From positions 1 through 7,060 of the forward strand of contig CAJQNM010000838.1 in the NCBI GenBank assembly GCA_905479665.1: DNA of 7,060 bases, given 5' to 3'. Source of the DNA: an uncultured Saprospiraceae bacterium (GTDB lineage Bacteria; Bacteroidota; Bacteroidia; Chitinophagales; Saprospiraceae). Position numbers and translations under genes: made by a program. Shown in pieces: positions 1-5,651 of the stretch (positions within the stretch are counted from its first letter, which is position 1; the number at the start of each line of letters is the position of its first letter). The notes beneath the pieces are model-generated. The model worked only from the letters and a program-made list of their open reading frames with translations. It ran no database searches and was not told the DNA's origin.

Positions 1-815
1 GGAGTTGCATTTGCTCCCTCCTGTTGAAAAACGGAAAAGTCTGCCTCGATATAAACGGGCACACAACCCATCATCGCTGATCGCCCGAGTGATTTTTCAT
101 GATCTATTTTAATATCGCCTTTGCCCGCATGCCGATGATCATTTTGGCATTTCCATGAGCCAAAGTCTTCTGCGACATCCGCATTGTGAAATCGGTAGTT
201 GGAGCTTTCTTCCTGGCTCACTTGATAATATCCCTGGCCATCCGATAGGAAAATATCTACCCGGTCTTCAAAAACACTCAGTGCTACGGTCGAGGTTGGA
301 TCCCCGTGGAGCGTGCCGTGATAGAAAGAGCCAAGCTTGTCCTGACCGACATCTCCTGGACCGCTGGTAATCACTTCGAAGCCGTCAGCAAAAAGTTTAT
401 GCTGGATCAGATTGATGCGAAGGGAGGATTTTTCGTCGACCGGGATGGTCATGGCAAAAGATTTTTGCGGATTTTGTGCCAGTTGGCTTAACGCCCTTTG
501 ATCAATCTCAAGCAGCACGGCAGAGTTTTCGCCAGAGCGCTGTGATGATCTTGATGCTGGAGCCATGCTAAAAAGAGAGACCTCTTGGTGCGATCGAGCG
601 TTTGAAATCGCGGACGAGACCTTGCGAGCCAGGGCATTGGGTTCTTCCGATTCGTCGCTGTTATCAATCCCTTGCTGTGTGCGTTCAATTAAATCCTGGG
701 CAAATACTTCGGAGACTGCAAAAAAAGTCAGTACGAGGATCAAGCTTGTGTACATCACCTTCCGAGACAAATGGGAAGGCATGATTTGAATATGATTAAA
801 TTGTAGTGATTTCAT
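1..815 (-). CDS. Secreted reprolysin-like (M12-type) metalloprotease, N-terminal part, cut by window edge
   Basis: An uninterrupted frame of 271 codons runs from ATG at 815 to the left edge. The C-terminal part, where the catalytic HExxH would lie, is outside the window. A Sec signal peptide is visible: charged n-region with R18 and K19, hydrophobic core about 23-35, cleavage likely after VFA at residue 39. Residues 100-200 resemble the prodomain of large Bacteroidota zinc proteases: FADGFEV (142-148), a FYHGTL stretch (164-169), a TSTVALSV stretch (174-181) and a DGQGYYQV stretch (192-199). Near the edge, CVPVYIEADFSVFQ (251-264) is the style of sequence that opens the M12-like catalytic domain. 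The start is uncertain: ATG at 782 gives a more compact signal peptide, while ATG at 815 has an AT-rich TTAAAATG context. The gene lies 43 bp downstream of the HTH gene. Full-length relatives often carry a type IX secretion tail, which cannot be checked here. Family assignment is from motif memory, without the active site. Confidence 0.8.
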   Translation of the reverse strand, partial: MKSLQFNHIQIMPSHLSRKVMYTSLILVLTFFAVSEVFAQDLIERTQQGIDNSDESEEPNALARKVSSAISNARSHQEVSLFSMAPASRSSQRSGENSAVLLEIDQRALSQLAQNPQKSFAMTIPVDEKSSLRINLIQHKLFADGFEVITSGPGDVGQDKLGSFYHGTLHGDPTSTVALSVFEDRVDIFLSDGQGYYQVSQEESSNYRFHNADVAEDFGSWKCQNDHRHAGKGDIKIDHEKSLGRSAMMGCVPVYIEADFSVFQQEGANAT

Positions 816-858
816 TTTAACCTTGATTGATGTGACTAAAAAAGTTTTAAGTAGCTGA

Positions 859-1137
859 TCAGGCTACATGAGCGCTCAGGGTAAGCACTCCAAATTCGAA
901 GGCTCTACGTACGAGACAAGCGGAAGTCGTGGCTTGAAATTTGTCCAGCAAGTTGCGTCGATGAGAAATGACTGTATGGGGACTTACGTAGAGTCGATCT
1001 GCAATATCCCTCCCCGTATAGCCAAACGAAATGTACTCTAGAATTTGAAATTCTCGCTGCGAAAGCACGATTCTATTGGTCTCGGTATCAGTAGTGTGAT
1101 GGTTGATACGGGCACTTTTCGATTTGCTCTCTTTCAT
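859..1137 (-). CDS. Stand-alone LuxR/GerE-type HTH DNA-binding protein
   Basis: The protein has 92 residues and consists of a basic, polar tail of about 22 residues followed by one LuxR-type HTH domain (about 25-85). Visible family features are LSQREFQIL (25-33), the first helix with GYTGRDIA (39-46), a recognition helix beginning SPHTVISHRRNLL (52-64) and the closing LVRRAFEFGVL (75-85). There is no receiver, PAS or autoinducer domain, so any signal must come from a partner or from its own level. Single-domain proteins of this type are frequent in Saprospiria and related Bacteroidota. The gene sits directly upstream of the secreted protease with a 43 bp gap on the same strand, so co-transcription, and possibly control of that operon, is likely but inferred. 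The spacer upstream holds inverted repeats that could be its operator. ATG at 1137 is the only sensible start. Confidence 0.9.
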   Translation of the reverse strand: MKESKSKSARINHHTTDTETNRIVLSQREFQILEYISFGYTGRDIADRLYVSPHTVISHRRNLLDKFQATTSACLVRRAFEFGVLTLSAHVA

Positions 1138-1173
1138 GACAAGTGATTTAGTGTGTTAGAATTGATCAAATCT

Positions 1174-1204
1174 GATAAATACGATCCTTCGCAGTTATCG
1201 CAAA
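1174..1204 (-). promoter_or_regulatory. Weak candidate Bacteroidota-type promoter for the HTH gene
   Basis: On the minus strand TTTG (1201-1204) is followed after 19 bp by TATTTATC (1174-1181). This resembles the Bacteroidota -33 TTTG / -7 TAnnTTTG pattern, but the -7 box matches only in part. It lies 37 bp or more upstream of the HTH start at 1137. This is a pattern match only. Confidence 0.25.
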
Positions 1205-1208
1205 CTGC
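1191..1208. repeat. Perfect 6-bp inverted repeat upstream of the HTH gene
   Basis: GCAGTT (1191-1196) and AACTGC (1203-1208) are exact reverse complements around a 6-nt spacer. The site overlaps the candidate -33 element and lies 54-71 bp upstream of the HTH start, a position suitable for an operator. There is no T-tract, so a terminator is unlikely. The role is inferred. Confidence 0.4.
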
Positions 1209-1226
1209 CCAAAGGCTTGTATTTTC

Positions 1227-1257
1227 TGAGCAATGAGCAACTCTTAGTTGTACTCAT
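1227..1257. repeat. Tandem TGAGCAA repeat fused to an imperfect inverted repeat
   Basis: TGAGCAA occurs twice in direct tandem (1227-1240). The second copy is part of an inverted repeat: ATGAGCAACT (1233-1242), a 3-nt centre, then AGTTG (1246-1250), two unpaired bases and CTCAT (1253-1257). It sits between the 3' end of the propeller gene (1376) and the HTH gene start (1137). No U-tract follows on the minus strand, so a protein-binding site is more likely than a terminator. Confidence 0.4.
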
Positions 1258-1375
1258 CGTGCATCTCATACCAAACATATTTCACACAATCATCTGTCAG
1301 TCAATAATTTACACGTTTCACTGTTGCTGTAGATGGTGACCAGCACCCAAATCCCCTCAAATCTTCCTTCTCAGC

Positions 1376-2902
1376 TCATCTCGCATCCATGGGAAAAATA
1401 CTCTTGCCCTGATTTCCCTGGTATCCACTCCACCCTGCCATGCCAGGTACGAGTTTTGAGGTACTGATTCTTTTCATTTGCATACCCAAAAAACGTCTGA
1501 TATCGGTCGGATTGTAGTATTGTGGATAGATGATATCAAGGTATCCATCTTCGTCAATATCTCCGACCCAAGGGGTAGAAAATATGTTCATAAAGCGATT
1601 GGTATGATCGATAACCTGAGTTGCGCCGGTTTGAAAATCAACCACCACTAGTTCATTCGCCATTTCGGTAGGGGCAAGCGTATCAGGACTGAAGCGAATC
1701 GAGCAATCATAGATATTTTTACTCAGGAGTATCTCATGCCGACCATTGCCAGTCAGGTCTGCCGCGACTGGTGTAGTCAGCGAAAAGCAGCTTGACGAAT
1801 CAGTCCACTGCACTTCTCCATCCTTGCCATCAAGCATCACATGCAGAGCGCACGAATAATGTGGCCAGGTGCCTTTGCTCATGGCCGTGCATACATCGGG
1901 AATATCGTCGCCATTAAAATAGCCGACAGCAAAACTGTTACTGGACTCCATGCCAGGAAAATTCTTCGACCAGATTTCGGCTCTACTGCGACCATCGATG
2001 GCGATAATCTTACTGTCATGCGAAGCAGCTATGATATCATAGTAGCCATCGGCATTGAGATCTGCGATGACGGGCGGGGCGATAAAACCATGCTCTGCGC
2101 TCACGAGTCTATCTGCCTGCGAGATATCGTTTTGCAGCAAAGCTTCGAGTGTGGTATGATAAAGATGCCCGGCTACGGTTTCACCTCCAGTGCCAAAAAT
2201 CACCTCGATTGCAACGTCGTCGGGCTGCTGAAAAATCACAGGTGACATATAAGACTCTTTGCCATCCGGCATCGTATCAGCGGCGATTACTTCCCCATCG
2301 GCTGAACTAAAGAGCATCAGCACGCCCGGAAACCGATCAGTTGTAGAACCAGGCGCAGCATCCCAATTCCCTCCATTGACAATCAAGAGATCTTCCAGAC
2401 CATCCCTATTCTGATCTGGAACCAACGTCGAATTGTAAAAATTGTAATGCGCGTATTTTCGGACAGGGTGCTCCAGATCTGGCTGGTACTGCCAGAGCAC
2501 TTCTCCCGTGGCTCCATTGATTGCTGCCAAAAACATGTTGCGCCCACCGATAAAAACATCATCGATACCGTCTTTAGTGATGTCAAGAAAAGTGGCCGAC
2601 CCTACCACACTTGCGGGAGCAGTCACCTGCCAGAGCAATGACCCGTCCACTCCATCGAGCGCCAGTACACCTTGGTCTACCGAGTCCATTTCGGCACGAC
2701 AAGCTCCCATCACGACATCGAGCGTTCCGTCAGCATTGAGATCCGTAAGCCTTGGAGAGGATTGCGATCCGATTTGATGGAAGGTTTGAGTCCAGAGCAG
2801 TTCGGTCTTTTTGCCAGCCTTGCATGATAACAAGCACCCGACAAAAACCACGGCCATTGCAACGGCACGAAATGTGGTCGTCACGAAAATTAGAACTTGC
2901 AA
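1376..2902 (-). CDS. Lipoprotein with alternating FG-GAP (Ca-loop) and PQQ-like propeller repeats
   Basis: With the longest start the protein has 508 residues. A lipobox LLSC puts the lipidated Cys at 27, so it is a membrane-anchored extracytoplasmic protein. Aspartate-rich FG-GAP/VCBS calcium loops of the form DxNxDGxxD lie at about 54, 107, 163, 281, 328 (degenerate), 382 and 448, with a further degenerate unit near 220-240, suggesting seven or eight blades. Between them are quinoprotein-like tags such as DGVDGSLLW (83-91), NGATGEVLW (129-137), IDGRSRAEIW (302-311) and DGKDGEVQW (358-366). The C-terminus ends in WSGYQGNQGKSIFP (491-504), typical of such propellers. No catalytic residues are recognisable; binding or scaffold function is an inference. 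The start is uncertain: 2902 is TTG, GTG at 2884 and ATG at 2857 are in frame and all keep the lipobox, and an in-frame TAA lies just upstream of 2902. Confidence 0.85.
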   Translation of the reverse strand: MQVLIFVTTTFRAVAMAVVFVGCLLSCKAGKKTELLWTQTFHQIGSQSSPRLTDLNADGTLDVVMGACRAEMDSVDQGVLALDGVDGSLLWQVTAPASVVGSATFLDITKDGIDDVFIGGRNMFLAAINGATGEVLWQYQPDLEHPVRKYAHYNFYNSTLVPDQNRDGLEDLLIVNGGNWDAAPGSTTDRFPGVLMLFSSADGEVIAADTMPDGKESYMSPVIFQQPDDVAIEVIFGTGGETVAGHLYHTTLEALLQNDISQADRLVSAEHGFIAPPVIADLNADGYYDIIAASHDSKIIAIDGRSRAEIWSKNFPGMESSNSFAVGYFNGDDIPDVCTAMSKGTWPHYSCALHVMLDGKDGEVQWTDSSSCFSLTTPVAADLTGNGRHEILLSKNIYDCSIRFSPDTLAPTEMANELVVVDFQTGATQVIDHTNRFMNIFSTPWVGDIDEDGYLDIIYPQYYNPTDIRRFLGMQMKRISTSKLVPGMAGWSGYQGNQGKSIFPMDAR

Positions 2903-3177
2903 TAGTCTGTCTTACTCACTGTCCTGACAAAGATGGAAAATTAGGAGGAATATGTACCCGGTGCTCAGTTTTGAAACCTGAGCATCTGTCGGGGGCATTT
3001 TATTATCGCCAAATGCTAGACAGTTTCGCTTGCGTTGGGCTTGGAACAATAAAGATCGAGGTCATCTAATATTCCGAATATTTTTTGGAAACGTAATTAC
3101 TATAACCAAAGAAATACTAAATGCCATATCAGCGAAACTGAGTCCAGGAGGCCAAAGCAACATTGGCATTATTGCAT
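2903..3177. other. Gene-free spacer upstream of the propeller lipoprotein gene
   Basis: I find no credible gene here on either strand. The right half is AT-rich, with the palindromic stretch AATATT-CCG-AATATT at 3068-3082. The spacer should hold the promoter of the propeller gene on the minus strand, but I could not place a convincing -33/-7 pair. An inverted repeat at 2962-2984 is listed separately. A short reading frame with a GGAGG-like sequence (2952-2981 on plus, 9 codons) is considered chance. Confidence 0.5.
2962..2984. repeat. 23-nt nearly perfect inverted repeat upstream of the propeller gene
   Basis: TGCTCAG (2962-2968) pairs exactly with CTGAGCA (2978-2984). Inside these, one mismatch is followed by three further complementary bases on each side of a single central base. 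It lies 60-82 bp upstream of the longest start of the propeller gene. It could be an operator or a 5' leader hairpin; no T-tract follows on either strand. Confidence 0.45.
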
Positions 3178-3201
3178 AAAAAAGAGGAGGTAAATACCTC
3201 C
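3178..3201 (-). terminator. Rho-independent terminator of the glycine-rich protein gene
   Basis: GGAGGTA (3186-3192) and TACCTCC (3195-3201) are perfect complements. On the minus strand the hairpin is followed by CTC and then six Ts (complement of 3178-3183). It begins 29 bp after the stop codon of the gene ending at 3231, the expected place for an intrinsic terminator. The loop is probably six bases, since the inner T-A pairs cannot close over two bases. Confidence 0.85.
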
Positions 3202-3230
3202 CCAAGTAAGCCATTTATGAATGTGATGAA

Positions 3231-3518
3231 TTACGCTCCCTTATTCATCGCGTTTTTAATAAGACCTACGACAGCCATCACAACGCCACCGCCGACTCCT
3301 CCTCCCGCAAGGTTGCCTACAATGTTGCCGATGTCCATGGCTTCTTCACCACCGCCCATGCCTAGGCCCAGCATACCGAGGATTTGACCTCCTAGTCCAC
3401 CACCTAAAATACCTGCAATCGAATTGCCGAGCGTACCTAGGGATAAATTTTTCAGAAGGCTACCTGCAAGGTTACCACCAAGTGCTCCACTCACTAATTG
3501 AATAATTAATGCTACCAT
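3231..3518 (-). CDS. Small glycine-rich hydrophobic protein, probably membrane-associated
   Basis: The protein has 95 residues, 28 of them glycine (about 29%), with very few charges: the central EEAMD at 58-62 and a few lysines, mainly at the C-terminus. Three related glycine-zipper segments are visible: SGALGGNLAGSLL (10-22), GNSIAGILGGGLGGQIL (31-47) and GNIVGNLAGGGVGGGVVM (64-81), the last leading into a hydrophobic end and NAMNKG. Such GxxxG/GGxGG spacing packs helices in membranes or oligomers. There is no cleavable signal. I recall similar uncharacterised proteins in Bacteroidota and Proteobacteria but know no function. The gene is monocistronic: it has its own terminator and 116 bp separate it from the gene upstream. 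The leader before ATG (3518) is rich in A and C, with repeated ACAAA, an unstructured context fitting strong translation in Bacteroidota. A bacteriocin-like or pore-forming role is possible but has no direct support. Confidence 0.85.
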   Translation of the reverse strand: MVALIIQLVSGALGGNLAGSLLKNLSLGTLGNSIAGILGGGLGGQILGMLGLGMGGGEEAMDIGNIVGNLAGGGVGGGVVMAVVGLIKNAMNKGA

Positions 3519-3634
3519 TGTTTTAAGTTTTGTTTTGTTATCAGTTTCTGTAATATAATGTTAAATGACCGATATAGATGCTTAAATGCCAACATTAATT
3601 TACAACGGATCGCTCCAGCACCTACGGAAAGCCA

Positions 3635-4867
3635 TTATGGAAATCCCACCAATGCCGTCAAAATACCAGCGCTCGGATCCGAATTATCGGTCCATGCCAC
3701 CAGCGCTCCGCCCGAACGGATACTGAGCGTAGGAAAACCACTCCCGCGAGATGCCGTGGTATTTGCCACCTTGATTAGATGGATGATTGTACCATCTGGC
3801 TGGATTATTGCGGCCATCAGTGCGGCCTTTTCAGCATCTTTCTCCAGCCACACAACCATGGCACGACCATCTGAAAGCATGGCAACATCTGCCCTTCCCA
3901 ATGGCTCACCCTGATCGATCCGAAATGACGATCCAAACGAACGAGCAGCATCGTTCGAAAAAGTGACTCGCACTTGAGCAAGATCGTCACGATGTCCATA
4001 CCACGCCAGAACTACCTCGTCACCGATGGCATCGAGTGCAGGACCATTCACAGGACAGCCAGCAATCTTCCAATGATCTGGATGGGGAATATAGGGCTTC
4101 GACCATTCGTGTCCTTTTTGGTACACCACGGCGATATCACGCACCTCTTCTTCCGATCGATCTCGATAGGCGACCACCAAGCCACGATCGGTCAGTGCTG
4201 ACGCTGTACCGCAACAATCGCAGACCCGGTCATCCAGACGCCACTCATGCAAGACCCGATTATCAGGGGTAAAAATGGCACCACGCAACATCATGTCGCC
4301 CGCACCATGTCCATGATCGTGGCCATGATCAGAATCTTCGGGGCTTTTGGTTCTTCGCCCATCCAGCCAGCTGGCAAACATACGGTCGTCACTGACGGGA
4401 GTCTGTGACACGAAGCCATGTTCTGCTTGCACACCATCTTGATGCAATACAAAATCTTCCCCCCAGGTCTGGCCACCATCTGCGCTTTGCACCATGCGAA
4501 TCTCGTAGTCGAATGTTTGTGGGCCGCTCATCTCCAGCCAATGCAACGACAGTTTATCTCCTTCAGGATATGCCCCAACACTTGGAAAATCGGCCCAGTT
4601 GACAAACCAATTGGAACCACGTCGCACTTCGACAGGATCAGACCACCTAGACCCTTGCAAGGAAGCAAACATCAGTGCATCGGTGGTATCATCGACATAA
4701 TGTATCCAGCTCATGAGTTGGCGATCATCGATGGTTGGCACGAGGCGTGCGCAACATCCAGACTCACTTGGATTCTCCAGTGGAGTGATGGTTGGCACAT
4801 CCGTTCTGCATGCCAGCAGGGTCAGTAGACCACAGATTACTGCTGGCAAAAGTGCATTTCGCGCCAT
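3635..4867 (-). CDS. Sialidase-fold (BNR/Asp-box) lipoprotein with conserved Cys motifs and His-rich loop
   Basis: From ATG at 4867 the protein has 410 residues. A canonical lipoprotein signal ends in LLAC (Cys20). One good Asp-box, SADGGQTW (128-135), and a degenerate one, SNDAARSF (304-311), indicate a sialidase-type beta-propeller. Standing out are GCC (37-39), CDCCGTA (216-222), YRDRSEEEVRDI (234-245) and GCPVNGPA (270-277). I recall this set from a group usually labelled exo-alpha-sialidase. A His/Asp-rich loop at 178-191 carries four His in seven residues and could bind metal. I cannot see the arginine triad of true sialidases, so sialic acid cleavage is doubtful. The gene follows the metallopeptidase by 16 bp. 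An alternative ATG at 4891 overlaps that gene's stop by 8 bp (ATGAATAG) and would couple translation, but gives a longer n-region. No T-tailed hairpin is seen after the stop. Confidence 0.85.
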   Translation of the reverse strand: MARNALLPAVICGLLTLLACRTDVPTITPLENPSESGCCARLVPTIDDRQLMSWIHYVDDTTDALMFASLQGSRWSDPVEVRRGSNWFVNWADFPSVGAYPEGDKLSLHWLEMSGPQTFDYEIRMVQSADGGQTWGEDFVLHQDGVQAEHGFVSQTPVSDDRMFASWLDGRRTKSPEDSDHGHDHGHGAGDMMLRGAIFTPDNRVLHEWRLDDRVCDCCGTASALTDRGLVVAYRDRSEEEVRDIAVVYQKGHEWSKPYIPHPDHWKIAGCPVNGPALDAIGDEVVLAWYGHRDDLAQVRVTFSNDAARSFGSSFRIDQGEPLGRADVAMLSDGRAMVVWLEKDAEKAALMAAIIQPDGTIIHLIKVANTTASRGSGFPTLSIRSGGALVAWTDNSDPSAGILTALVGFP

Positions 4868-4883
4868 TGAGGGAAGATAGAGG

Positions 4884-5417
4884 CTATTCATAGGCCCATG
4901 TAGGCACCGGTGTTTCCGAAGCAAAAAGCTCGTCGATATAATAGTCCCGTTTGTGCACATTGTTGCAATCAATCACTTGGCCGAAGACGTATTTGCAAGG
5001 AGAATACAAGGACACATTACTGCTCACCATAAGGCTCTTGGGCTCGCCATTGGGCAGGGTATCACTCACGTGAACCCGCCCGAGCAGGCAATGTCCGAGT
5101 TCGTGAAAAATCAGAGCCTCTTTTTCGAACTGGTTGTCCCAACAATGCAGATTGGGATTAATTCCAACACGCCTCTGAGTGCCGGCATTATTAAAAGAAT
5201 TACATTCTCCACACGTGACATTGCTTAAACTCTCATCAAAATCAAGGATAAGATTTGTTGTATCGACTGATATTCCACGACTTGACGCTTCCTCGAAAAA
5301 AGATTGCACTTCGTGAGCAAATTCTTCATTTACTTGATAGGTAGGATTAAATTCTGCTTTGGTGCATGTCAGCAAGCACGAGGAGATAATAATTGGCAGT
5401 AATAGGCGCAGATCCAT
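4884..5417 (-). CDS. Small zinc-metallopeptidase-like lipoprotein (HELGHCLLGRVH)
   Basis: From ATG at 5417 the protein has 177 residues. The signal peptide ends in the lipobox LLTC (Cys18). The zinc motif HELGHCLLGRVH (105-116) gives H105, E106 and H109 as metal and catalytic residues, and H116 as probable third ligand. The spacing after H109 is six residues, one more than the metzincin HExxHxxGxxH. A downstream SLM (128-130) could be the Met-turn. Cysteines 69, 72, 92, 110, 141 and 151 suggest disulfides in the oxidising envelope. The end contains RDYYIDELF (157-165). I recall similar small putative metallopeptidases in Bacteroidota; the substrate is unknown. A TTG start at 5462 would add 15 residues without improving the signal, so ATG at 5417 is preferred. 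The gene opens an operon with the Cys/His-rich propeller directly downstream, and its promoter should lie in the divergent spacer. Confidence 0.85.
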   Translation of the reverse strand: MDLRLLLPIIISSCLLTCTKAEFNPTYQVNEEFAHEVQSFFEEASSRGISVDTTNLILDFDESLSNVTCGECNSFNNAGTQRRVGINPNLHCWDNQFEKEALIFHELGHCLLGRVHVSDTLPNGEPKSLMVSSNVSLYSPCKYVFGQVIDCNNVHKRDYYIDELFASETPVPTWAYE

Positions 5418-5462
5418 TGGCACTAAGGTAGCCAGAATTTCAGGCTTCAGGCAAGGAGACAA

Positions 5463-5486
5463 GGTCTACAAGATTTGTAGTAGACC
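5463..5486. repeat. Perfect inverted repeat in the divergent intergenic region
   Basis: GGTCTAC (5463-5469) and GTAGACC (5480-5486) are exact complements around 10 nt. A second, nested register also pairs exactly: CTACAA (5466-5471) with TTGTAG (5475-5480). The element is 46-69 bp upstream of the metallopeptidase start (5417) and 166 bp from the GH20 start. It may be an operator or a leader hairpin of the minus-strand operon; no U-tract follows. Confidence 0.5.
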
Positions 5487-5590
5487 GACCCATCAATCAT
5501 TGGTAATTCTGATGTCTTTAAATCTCATACATCGTTACAAAGCCCTGCCTGATTGGCGAGTGGGCATGTTAGGCTTGATCACTAAAACTA

Positions 5591-5622
5591 TTGGGTCAGT
5601 CTTCCGGTGGTTCCCTACTTTG
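5591..5622 (+). promoter_or_regulatory. Weak candidate promoter for the GH20 gene
   Basis: TTGG at 5591 and TACTTTG at 5616-5622 resemble the Bacteroidota -33 TTG and -7 TAnnTTTG boxes, with 22 bp between TTG and TA and one base missing from the -7 box. The -7 element is 29 bp before the ATG at 5652. A direct repeat GGTATA (5624-5629 and 5635-5640) follows. This is a pattern match only. Confidence 0.25.
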
Positions 5623-5651
5623 TGGTATAAGTTGGTATAGGTATAAATTCC

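Noticed and set aside
1841..2245. Plus-strand 134-codon open frame
   Set aside because: It is the antisense of the FG-GAP repeats in the propeller gene and shows no domain of its own.
2943..2981. AGGAGGA followed by an ATG on the plus strand, looking like a ribosome binding site and leader peptide
   Set aside because: The frame has only 9 codons, no plus-strand gene follows, and Bacteroidota rarely use Shine-Dalgarno sites.
2752..3069. Plus-strand 105-codon open frame spanning the start of the propeller gene and the spacer
   Set aside because: Half is antisense to the signal peptide and first repeat of the real gene; the remainder has low-complexity, unrecognisable sequence.
3068..3086. AATATT-CCG-AATATT followed by Ts, resembling a plus-strand terminator
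   Set aside because: The stem is A/T-only and no plus-strand gene lies upstream for it to terminate.
4418..4828. Plus-strand 136-codon open frame
   Set aside because: It lies wholly inside the sialidase-fold lipoprotein gene on the other strand, which has clear motifs and a lipobox; the plus product has no recognisable features.
4868..4972. Longer TTG start for the sialidase-fold gene
   Set aside because: It would overlap the metallopeptidase gene by 89 bp and place about 35 polar residues before a canonical lipoprotein signal; ATG at 4867 or 4891 is better.
5418..5462. Longer TTG start for the small metallopeptidase
   Set aside because: ATG at 5417 gives a compact signal peptide with lipobox; the TTG extension adds nothing recognisable.
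5540..5576. AAGCC...GGCTT stem-like arrangement in the divergent spacer
   Set aside because: The stem is 5 bp with a loop of about 27 nt and no T-tract; it is no better than expected by chance.
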